Positions 1 to 8,215 of a stretch of 64,000 nucleotides of DNA are shown here, in pieces. Numbering within the stretch: position 1 is the stretch's first letter; every line of letters begins with the position of its first letter. Location: contig NZ_RQFO01000001.1 in NCBI RefSeq assembly GCF_004770045.1, forward strand, positions 62,001-126,000, written 5' to 3'. The position numbers were made by a program, and so were the translations under genes. The DNA comes from Leptospira montravelensis (GTDB lineage: Bacteria; Spirochaetota; Leptospiria; Leptospirales; Leptospiraceae). The notes below the pieces were generated by a model. The model was not told the origin of the DNA and searched no databases. It was given only the letters and a program-made list of their open reading frames with translations.

Positions 1-3000
1 CCTTACCTCTTTTTTTTGTTAATAGGTTTTCCAAGTCGGTTGTCTCCGCACCCAATAATCTTAATTCTAAAAGCTTTTTCTCTGAAGTCAGCCTACTATC
101 TTTTGAAAAATTTTCAAAAATACTATTTTTAACTGCTTCAATTTTATCAAAATCTTCCAATGCTTGGGCAGCAGATAGATTGGGATTATATTGTCCGCTG
201 TTACTACTTGTAATTTCTTTTCCTATTGCATCAAATAGTTTAATTTTACCATTTGAATAACTAGTGCCAAATATGGATCGATTAATCTGGAAACATGTCT
301 CCATGATCCTTCCGTCTTCTCTTAGAATCAGCGATTGTAATTCTCCATTTTTCTCTCTCACAAAGTAATCAGTTCCATTAATATTCTGTTTAACAAATTC
401 GGAGCCATAAATATTGATTTTATCTTTTTTGTTGAAGTTTTCTACTTGATATTTAGTAAAGACAACTTCTCCGAATTTATTTTTCTCCCGATGATTTGTA
501 TCGCTGTTTTGAACATGACTACTTAAAGCAGTTTCATTCCCAAAAAATGAATTGATAGAACTAACAATTCCGAGTTGCATACCGTCTGCAGTTTTGTATT
601 GTATACCAGCGAGAACATCCGCTTGGTGTAGAGCAGCTACTTCATCAGCTGTATATAACTTTCCAGTCTCCGAAACATATTTGTCTGTGGAGGAATCATA
701 GACCAAACTTCTATTGGCTGCACCTGCCTCTACGTCCTTCTGGAACTCATCAATCGTTGTAACATTTTCACTTTTAAATTCAAAAGCCGGAATATCAACC
801 CTGCCAACTCCTACTTGATCTGAAATTTCTGGATTCGACAGATCAATAACATTGGAATGGGCCAATTCTGAATCTAAGTGATCTGTAGATCTTTCTGGCG
901 GTTCATCACCCTCTCCTTCTACCTCCTTCCTGCGCTCCCTCTCAATACCTTCAACACCTACCGTATTTGTTGCTGCTCCTTGCGAAGGAAGAGGAGTGCC
1001 ACCTAAAAATAGTTTGGTGGCCAAGGTGGTAGCACCAGCCAGTAAACCAACAAGTGCCAACCCTGCATCTGAAAAATCTTGAAACAAATCAGCCTCTGGA
1101 TCAGGACTATCTTTTTCAGTCGACGAAGTAACCTTATTCCCTATTTCACTTGCATCTTGAGCTGCATTGATATTCTGTTCGGCGAAGTTCATTTCATCCA
1201 TCTGGAATCCAGTAGAACCATTCGTTGCAATGCTAACACCGGTCATTTCTGCAGACGTAGACAATCCATCTTTATTAATGGTAGAGGTTAATCCCAGTGT
1301 AGAATTTGGATTCGTATAACCAATACCTCCACTCAAACCACCTCCATTAAAATCATACATCATAGTAAAATTCCAATCCTTCCTTGGACCCTGACCTGTA
1401 GGATTATAGTTTAAACCTAAGTTTGTGGCTCCATTGGTTGTGAGATCTGCCGTGAGTTGCACCCCACCATTCAAAGACTGAGAACCTTGTAAAGTAGTAT
1501 CTCCATTCTCGGAAAAACTAACACTCAAATTACTAATAGTGTTTCCAATTCCCAGAGAACCACCCCAACCATTTTTATCGGAATAAGTAATACCAATCCC
1601 CGGAACCAAACCTTTAAAAAATTCAGATTGGATTTTTCCAATACCTTGTGTAACCCCACCTAAAACTCCGTTTGCAAAACCTGCGATAGCTCCTTTAGGT
1701 CCTTCATGACTTCCAGCGACTGTCTGTACCAAGGTGGTAGCTGCCACTTGCCCAATTTGAGTCGTAGCAGGAAGTATTCCATTCGTTATAGTGCTGACTG
1801 CTTTTCCGATATTGGAAAGTGCAGAACTAACGCCTGATAAAGCTCCGCTTGCTCCCAAAGTTATCGCAACAGAGGCTGCATTCACTACTGTTTGTCTTAC
1901 TGCTTTCGATCTGGCTTTTTTATCTGTTTTTTGTTTTTGATAAGAAGCATAATGGGAATCGACAATCTGTCCAATGGCTGTCTCTGAAACACCCAAAGAT
2001 TTTGCCAATTCTTTTGAAAGGGCTTTTTTCCCAAGGTCTTCGATAACTGCCTTTGAATCGTGAAGGTCTAAGTAGGCACTTTGGTGTTGAGTCCAACTCG
2101 GCTGCATTCCCAATGCCTGCAAAGTATAACCAAAGCTAACTTTATTAAATGAGTTTTGATTTAAATTCCCCGCATTGATAATTCCATTCGTATCTTGCAG
2201 AATTACTTGAATTTCATCTTCTGGCATTCCCAAAGCAACAATTGCCGTTTTTGCAATTCCACCAATGGCTCCCACAATTTGTGATCCAAAATCGAAAATG
2301 GGATTTTTTCCCATATCCTTATTTGCTTGTTTCGCCTTCATCTGACTATATTTATCACCAATAAATTTTGAAATCGCTTCTACTGGCATCCCCGTGCTCT
2401 TAGCGATTGCTGTGGAAATCCCATTTTGAACTAACATCAGTTCATTTGCTTTTATTTCTTCTAAACGTTTACCAGTCCCTGCAATTTGATCATTTGTTTT
2501 ATTAAATTGTTTTTCCCCAACTAAAGTTTTATAGGCCGCCATTGAAGGTGCCTGTATCAAACTTAATGCAGAAGATGTTAAACCAAGAGTACCGGCGTCC
2601 AAAACCTTTAATGTTGTCGTAAATGTTTTAGCATATATCGACTCGAAAGCTTGGATAGGATTTTTAATTGATATATATTGATCGCGAGACTGAATTTTTT
2701 TGGCGGACATTTTCCCTCTCATAAAATCAATCAACATGGATGCTGTTTGAATATCCGATTCACTCCCACCAGTTGCGGTTATCCAGGCTTTTGCAATTTC
2801 ACTATTAATGGTAGACTCTAGTTTTCCAGTTAAGGAAGTTTTCACGCCGGCAGCACCTCCAGTTAAATACGCCACTGCCAATTCTTGAAAAATGGAATCC
2901 GCATTTTCTTGTGATTCTTTTCTTTCTAAAAATAATTCCTTATTACGATTATCTTTCTCTTGTATAGAAACCAAATTTGAATTTATAAATTGTTTATCTT

Positions 3001-5512
3001 TTTGAAGAGAATGTGTTAAAAAAGATTCAGTGATTTCCGATTTTTTTTGGTATAAAGAAGCCCAGTCGTCTTCTTCCCAAATCGTAAAAAAATCATTCGT
3101 TTTGGCTACCTGTAATTTTTCCAAAGAACTTAACTGAACATAACGTACTTCGTCCATTTTCCCAGCAGTGTATTGCCCATCAGAATTTTTTCCTGCAAGT
3201 AAACCGTTATGAATTTCTTTTTTTAAAGTAAGAACACCATTTCTCGTATCGATGACGGTATCATATTCCTTTTTTAATAATGACTGACAAACGTTCTGCT
3301 CTGGATTTTCATAACAGGTTCCAAACCGGTTTTGTTCCTCTTTAGATAGTTGATTTACATCATAGTTCCCAAGTAGAATTTTTTCTTCCTTAGTTAATTC
3401 CCTTCCCCCCAAAGAATCCCAGCGAATTTCATAAGCCATTTGGTTTACTAGTTTCTTTTGCTCTAACTGTTTTAACTCTTCTAAATCAGTATTCATCTGT
3501 AAGACTGATGCATATTGACTTACACCTACGATGCTTCTTTGTAATTCAAACAAAAGATTACTGCTACCAATTGTTATGCCATCTATTGCCCCATTAAAAT
3601 TACTTAAATCTTGAAATTCAGAAAATTTTGAATCTTGAAACGGTACTGATTTTTGACTAGGAGACCAAGATGAAATCTCCGGATTAATCATTTCAGTTTC
3701 TTTCCCGCTTTTATATAAATCTGTCCATGAACGAATCCCGTTTCGTTTTTCATCCTCTAGACGTTGCAACCAATCTTCTTTGGATCTTTCCAATTCCATT
3801 CGATTGGCTTCTAGTTTGGCAGTAGCCTCAGCTAATAAATTTTCACGATTATCCTTCCAACTTTCATAAAAATCCGAGTATTCTTTCACTTTTGTTTCCC
3901 AATGAGAAACTGCAGGCAACAAAATATCCTGGAAATGATCCCTCTGTCCACCTAACTGAGAATAATTTCCATTCCAATATAATGATGTTTGATATGAATT
4001 ATCATCGTACATTTCGTATAGGACTGAATACCCGATTGCACCCATCTGAAATTCAGCTCTCTTTTGGTCTGACATAGAAACACTTCTCTCCGCCATCCAA
4101 TACCCATATTTGCTACCTCCATCTAACAATAAATTTCCGGAAGTATGGTGCGCCTTGTCAAAAGGAACATAAAAACCTCCAAAATTTTCGTTATTAATAA
4201 AATTATATGCATCCGTATACAAATTGGCAGATATCATTGATTGGACACGTCTGCCTTCACCTAACTTACTATTTATAACAGATATTAAAGTCTGAAAATC
4301 AGAATAATGGATTGATTGAAATATTACTCGTAATTCTGGGTCATAAACTCGACCAAAATAACCAACTTCTCCAGGACCACCCGCCAACCAATTTTCGTAT
4401 CGTTTATCGGAAGATAGTTGCCAGAAAGATTGATATCTAAGATTCCATAGCGCACCACCTAAATCAAATTTTGTTTTCGTTTGGTCTAAATTTATTTGAA
4501 ATCCCGTTTGATATGTATAAATTTGATCGTTATAAAATGTATACTCTGTAAATGCTTTATTTGTTTCATTAGATAAAAAATCCTTAATTTTTGTGGAAAC
4601 TAAAGTAAGGATAGAATCTGGATCAATATTTGGCCCATTTAGCTCTTCAGTTAGATCCAAAAGAAACTTAGAAAACAACTTACCTGCTTCATTAAAACTA
4701 CCATCAAAATTTTTAAACTGGCATCCTGTATCTACGGAACATTCAGAATCCAATCCAAGTTTCAATTGTGATACCATATCTTTTAACGCGAACTTAATTG
4801 TTTCTTTATATGAATTAATTGCCTCTAAATTTTCCGCAAATCGACTTTCTGTATCAGATAAAGATTGAAGATAATCCTGATAATCACTTTCCAATTCCGT
4901 AAACGAATTTGCAAAATCATCTAAGCCTTGTTGCCTAGTTTGATTCCATTGAAACTCCCAATCCCTCGCTGATTCCAAAATTCGATTTCTATTCTCTGCG
5001 ACCTTCATTTCTTCAATTGTATATTCCTCATACATTGAAACTTGACCAATCCGTTGAAAATAAAGGGAATCCACTCTACCGGTTTCTAATTTTTGTAGAA
5101 ATGAATTTCGATTTTCAAAATAATCATCAATTAAGTCCCGCTCCCACGCAGAATAAAAAACTGCAATTTCCGAAAATAAAGATTTCCTCCGTTCATCTAA
5201 GTAACCTTCATTATTTATAAATGCATCAGACCCATTTTCCAAGGTTAACATTTGTTCAACCACAGAATCGGCTGCCACTTTCCAGTTAGCCATTGATTGG
5301 TATAAAACCTCTTGCACTTTATATTCCCACTCATCCAACGATTTTGAAAAATAAACACCGCCATAAAACTCGGAGTATTCGGTAGACTGGTAAACAGGTG
5401 GATTCCAAGTTTCCGAAAGTGACTGACCGTAAATTGTGTAAGTAAAAAAAATGCAATTGGAAACTAAGAAATTAAATATAATACGATGTCTTAACGAAAG
5501 TTGAGAATACAT
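1..5512 (-). CDS. Giant exported protein, Leptospira-specific long family (TIGR04388-like), partial
   Basis: One frame stays open for about 1,837 codons and runs off the left edge, so the C-terminus is missing. The protein starts with a basic stretch and a hydrophobic segment to about residue 33, a likely signal peptide. Residues ~40-900 are rich in Glu, Gln, Trp and Tyr and look helical. Residues ~1300-1420 are a Gly/Asn/Thr-rich, beta-like repeat zone. A hydrophobic Ala/Gly/Leu segment lies at ~1482-1504, followed by an acidic linker (EGEGDEPPE) and a separate C-terminal module. Length and composition recall the very long proteins known only from Leptospira (TIGR04388, from memory; no search was run). 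The function is unknown. A GAGG Shine-Dalgarno site sits 5 nt before the ATG. It lies 24 nt after an RND gene and is probably the last or near-last gene of that operon. Confidence 0.8.
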   Translation of the reverse strand, partial: MYSQLSLRHRIIFNFLVSNCIFFTYTIYGQSLSETWNPPVYQSTEYSEFYGGVYFSKSLDEWEYKVQEVLYQSMANWKVAADSVVEQMLTLENGSDAFINNEGYLDERRKSLFSEIAVFYSAWERDLIDDYFENRNSFLQKLETGRVDSLYFQRIGQVSMYEEYTIEEMKVAENRNRILESARDWEFQWNQTRQQGLDDFANSFTELESDYQDYLQSLSDTESRFAENLEAINSYKETIKFALKDMVSQLKLGLDSECSVDTGCQFKNFDGSFNEAGKLFSKFLLDLTEELNGPNIDPDSILTLVSTKIKDFLSNETNKAFTEYTFYNDQIYTYQTGFQINLDQTKTKFDLGGALWNLRYQSFWQLSSDKRYENWLAGGPGEVGYFGRVYDPELRVIFQSIHYSDFQTLISVINSKLGEGRRVQSMISANLYTDAYNFINNENFGGFYVPFDKAHHTSGNLLLDGGSKYGYWMAERSVSMSDQKRAEFQMGAIGYSVLYEMYDDNSYQTSLYWNGNYSQLGGQRDHFQDILLPAVSHWETKVKEYSDFYESWKDNRENLLAEATAKLEANRMELERSKEDWLQRLEDEKRNGIRSWTDLYKSGKETEMINPEISSWSPSQKSVPFQDSKFSEFQDLSNFNGAIDGITIGSSNLLFELQRSIVGVSQYASVLQMNTDLEELKQLEQKKLVNQMAYEIRWDSLGGRELTKEEKILLGNYDVNQLSKEEQNRFGTCYENPEQNVCQSLLKKEYDTVIDTRNGVLTLKKEIHNGLLAGKNSDGQYTAGKMDEVRYVQLSSLEKLQVAKTNDFFTIWEEDDWASLYQKKSEITESFLTHSLQKDKQFINSNLVSIQEKDNRNKELFLERKESQENADSIFQELAVAYLTGGAAGVKTSLTGKLESTINSEIAKAWITATGGSESDIQTASMLIDFMRGKMSAKKIQSRDQYISIKNPIQAFESIYAKTFTTTLKVLDAGTLGLTSSALSLIQAPSMAAYKTLVGEKQFNKTNDQIAGTGKRLEEIKANELMLVQNGISTAIAKSTGMPVEAISKFIGDKYSQMKAKQANKDMGKNPIFDFGSQIVGAIGGIAKTAIVALGMPEDEIQVILQDTNGIINAGNLNQNSFNKVSFGYTLQALGMQPSWTQHQSAYLDLHDSKAVIEDLGKKALSKELAKSLGVSETAIGQIVDSHYASYQKQKTDKKARSKAVRQTVVNAASVAITLGASGALSGVSSALSNIGKAVSTITNGILPATTQIGQVAATTLVQTVAGSHEGPKGAIAGFANGVLGGVTQGIGKIQSEFFKGLVPGIGITYSDKNGWGGSLGIGNTISNLSVSFSENGDTTLQGSQSLNGGVQLTADLTTNGATNLGLNYNPTGQGPRKDWNFTMMYDFNGGGLSGGIGYTNPNSTLGLTSTINKDGLSTSAEMTGVSIATNGSTGFQMDEMNFAEQNINAAQDASEIGNKVTSSTEKDSPDPEADLFQDFSDAGLALVGLLAGATTLATKLFLGGTPLPSQGAATNTVGVEGIERERRKEVEGEGDEPPERSTDHLDSELAHSNVIDLSNPEISDQVGVGRVDIPAFEFKSENVTTIDEFQKDVEAGAANRSLVYDSSTDKYVSETGKLYTADEVAALHQADVLAGIQYKTADGMQLGIVSSINSFFGNETALSSHVQNSDTNHREKNKFGEVVFTKYQVENFNKKDKINIYGSEFVKQNINGTDYFVREKNGELQSLILREDGRIMETCFQINRSIFGTSYSNGKIKLFDAIGKEITSSNSGQYNPNLSAAQALEDFDKIEAVKNSIFENFSKDSRLTSEKKLLELRLLGAETTDLENLLTKKRGK

Positions 5513-5529
5513 AAAGAACCTCAACTTTC
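5496..5529 (-). promoter_or_regulatory. Hairpin enclosing the start codon of the giant gene
   Basis: A perfect 10-bp inverted repeat (GAAAGTTGAG / CTCAACTTTC) has its arms at 5520-5529 and 5496-5505 with a 14-nt loop. In the minus-strand mRNA the GAGG ribosome-binding site falls in the 5' arm and its loop edge, the ATG lies in the loop, and the 3' arm is codons 3-6. A ribosome finishing the upstream RND gene at 5537 would run next to this stem. Translational coupling is the natural inference. Confidence 0.5.
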
Positions 5530-5536
5530 TGAGGTA

Positions 5537-8215
5537 TTAAAATGTTGTTTTGGTCTTAAATAAATCTAAAATAGAAAATAATTTAAATTTCATTAGTATA
5601 AAAAGAGAAACTAGAAGTAGGCCTTCGAATAAAAACTTACCACCTTCTCCTGGAAACAAATATGCAATCAAAACGAGGAAAATCAAAGGGATACAATGTT
5701 TAAGATAGTTTATATAATCTCTAGACCATATTTCGAAAATTACTAACGTAATAGAAGTGGCTCCAAATAATAAGTATTCATCACCAAAAATAGATATCTG
5801 AATTCGAAATAAAAACAAAAAAAGAATTAAAATCATCCACGAATGCAACTTAGATTTTTTACGAAAACTATATATAAAAATCCAAATAAATAAAAATATG
5901 GCTCTGGATTTCGTTTCCGATTTTTTTTGCGGAGAAATTTCAGATAATCTTACTGGGCCTTCACTTAGAAGTTTATTAATTTTAGATTCTAACTCATTCC
6001 AATGAATATTCTCTCCTTTCACTAAAAGTTCCAAACTCGTATCTCCATTTTTATGATAAATCCTTCCTGGAGTTTTTATTTCTTTATAATGAGAAATGGA
6101 TTTATCGAACAATGTAATACCATTCGATAATTTGACACCCTTCCCACTGTAATTTTCAACTTCTTTGTTTTGTTTTACTAAAAATCGAATGTCAGTTAAT
6201 TTCTTATCAATTAACATTCTACCAACTATGGCTGACTGTAAATCCAACGAACGTTCACTTACCAACTCTTCCTTACCAAAGTTTAAAAAGCTTCCGAATT
6301 TCGCATTTGACTGCAATTCCAAACCATCTACAGAAGGCTGAAAACACAAAATAACTTCGGTTACACCAGGGAAGTTCCGAATCCAAGGAACCAGAGGTAG
6401 AATATTTCTTTCTAAAATTGAAGTTTCTGCATTGGAAAACCGCAAAATATGACCTGAGTTTACTATTGACTCTCCCAAAACATGAAAATAACCTGATTCC
6501 GATGGTAAATTTCTCATTCCGTTACTAACACCTAACTCATTTAAACGAAAATAAAAATCAGCATTTGTCGCACTCTGCTTCACTACTAGTAAATCGGTTA
6601 AATTTCTTTCTAAAATTACATCTTCTACCTGTTTGGTGATACGTAAGGTTTCCTGCTCAGGGATAGAAGTTGGGAATTCCAATCTTGCCATTTGGATCGA
6701 TCCATTTGGGATTGTTAACGAATACAAAGAAATACTAGAAAAAAAGGAAAAAAGAATCCCCATCGCAAAAAATACAAAAATCCCTAATACCTTAAAAAGT
6801 GATTTGGATTGTTTTGACTGATCCAAAACTTTCCTAAGAAAGTAAAAGGATGTATCAAACAAACGGAACTTAAACTGAGGGAAAGGAATGCGAACAAAAT
6901 GTCCAAATAAACTATTAAGAAAGGATATAGAAATATAAAAATACAAATTGGCCAACAAAATAAGACCAAAAACTTTAGGGATCCAATCAAGATAAACAAA
7001 GAGAAAAAAGATAAAAAGAGAATACGATACCTTTTTATTCCAAAAACTAATCCTTTTAGAAGAAACAAATGCAAAAAAATATTTCCATACAATGAATAGA
7101 AAAAAATTCATTTTTCCCAAAGGGTAGGCAAAAATAGAACATACACTTAGAAATAATAAAAGCGAAGTGTAATAAGAAAAAAAATATACAGCTAGATGGA
7201 ACCTTTCTAAGTTTAAGTAGGAAGAAAAAATAATTAAAACTAAATCTACCGAAATTAATATAATTATAAATCTTATGAATTCATTCACTAATTCCTGATG
7301 ACTAGAATACAAAAGAATCCAATCATTATATTCAGCGAGAATTGGTTTCAGTTCGTTTGTAAGATGATAAAGAGAAGTAGCGCTTTCTGCGTTTAAAATC
7401 ATTGTTTCCGAACTGGCTCCATTAATTCTTGTTCCGTGCCGCACCGCTCTTTCTTCAAATGCGACTTTTCCCAAGGATGAAAATTTAATTCCTTCCCCCA
7501 ATCGAGATGGTAATCCTAATTTTGAAAAAGATTCCTTATTAGGCGGATAGTCTTTTGGGAACCAAATCCCAAGTGATTCATCCAATTGAAAACCCCATTG
7601 AAAATTCCTAATCGTAGTAAATATTTGTGATAAAGAAGGAAATTCTTGAGTTTGAATCCAATCTGAGTAAATCTGAACTAAGATTTCCCTTTCTTTATGG
7701 GAATAATGCACCAAAGATTCTAGTCCCGAAATATTACGTATTTTTTGCTCTAGTCCTTTTCTATTTTTTGTAGGGTCATTTCTTATATTTTGCAATATTA
7801 AAATATACTGATTCTCCAACCTACCTAATTTGATTCTAGGAAAAAGAGAATCCTCTGGAAATCTATGCCTTTGTAATAGATATTCATTTCGAATGGATTG
7901 AATTACATTTTGTATTTCTATTCCTTCCCTTAATTCTAGCCGAATTAAGGAACTCCCTACTTCCGAAATGGATTCAATGCTTTTATATCCAGAAATAGAT
8001 TTTAGAATTTGTTCCCAAGGTTTAGTTATTTTTTCTTCTACCTGAATTGCCGTTTTATTTGGCCAATTAACTGTAATTTGAATCGTTTTTGAAATTTCAG
8101 GTGATATTTCATCTGCAAATGTTAGTTTATCGATACAAAAAACTGAAACTAATACAATAAATATTGCAACGGCCAATAAACGATATCGGAAACAGCGAAT
8201 CCAGGCCCTACTCAT
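5537..8215 (-). CDS. RND-type transporter-like protein lacking the proton-relay motif
   Basis: The 892 residues have RND architecture. There is an N-terminal TM helix (~10-30), a porter region to ~300, a block of TM helices (~310-445), a TM helix near 475-500, a second porter region, and a C-terminal TM block (~770-885). Typical RND pumps have 1,000-1,050 residues. The segment matching TM4 (around YPLGKMNFF) has no Asp, so the proton-relay acid of AcrB (DD) or CusA (D) is missing. The ATG overlaps the stop of the upstream RND gene (ATGA), which suggests production together. It is probably an inactive structural partner in a heteromeric pump. Sequence conservation is too low to name a substrate. 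The RND assignment rests on topology, partial porter similarity and context. Confidence 0.7.
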   Translation of the reverse strand: MSRAWIRCFRYRLLAVAIFIVLVSVFCIDKLTFADEISPEISKTIQITVNWPNKTAIQVEEKITKPWEQILKSISGYKSIESISEVGSSLIRLELREGIEIQNVIQSIRNEYLLQRHRFPEDSLFPRIKLGRLENQYILILQNIRNDPTKNRKGLEQKIRNISGLESLVHYSHKEREILVQIYSDWIQTQEFPSLSQIFTTIRNFQWGFQLDESLGIWFPKDYPPNKESFSKLGLPSRLGEGIKFSSLGKVAFEERAVRHGTRINGASSETMILNAESATSLYHLTNELKPILAEYNDWILLYSSHQELVNEFIRFIIILISVDLVLIIFSSYLNLERFHLAVYFFSYYTSLLLFLSVCSIFAYPLGKMNFFLFIVWKYFFAFVSSKRISFWNKKVSYSLFIFFLFVYLDWIPKVFGLILLANLYFYISISFLNSLFGHFVRIPFPQFKFRLFDTSFYFLRKVLDQSKQSKSLFKVLGIFVFFAMGILFSFFSSISLYSLTIPNGSIQMARLEFPTSIPEQETLRITKQVEDVILERNLTDLLVVKQSATNADFYFRLNELGVSNGMRNLPSESGYFHVLGESIVNSGHILRFSNAETSILERNILPLVPWIRNFPGVTEVILCFQPSVDGLELQSNAKFGSFLNFGKEELVSERSLDLQSAIVGRMLIDKKLTDIRFLVKQNKEVENYSGKGVKLSNGITLFDKSISHYKEIKTPGRIYHKNGDTSLELLVKGENIHWNELESKINKLLSEGPVRLSEISPQKKSETKSRAIFLFIWIFIYSFRKKSKLHSWMILILFLFLFRIQISIFGDEYLLFGATSITLVIFEIWSRDYINYLKHCIPLIFLVLIAYLFPGEGGKFLFEGLLLVSLFILMKFKLFSILDLFKTKTTF

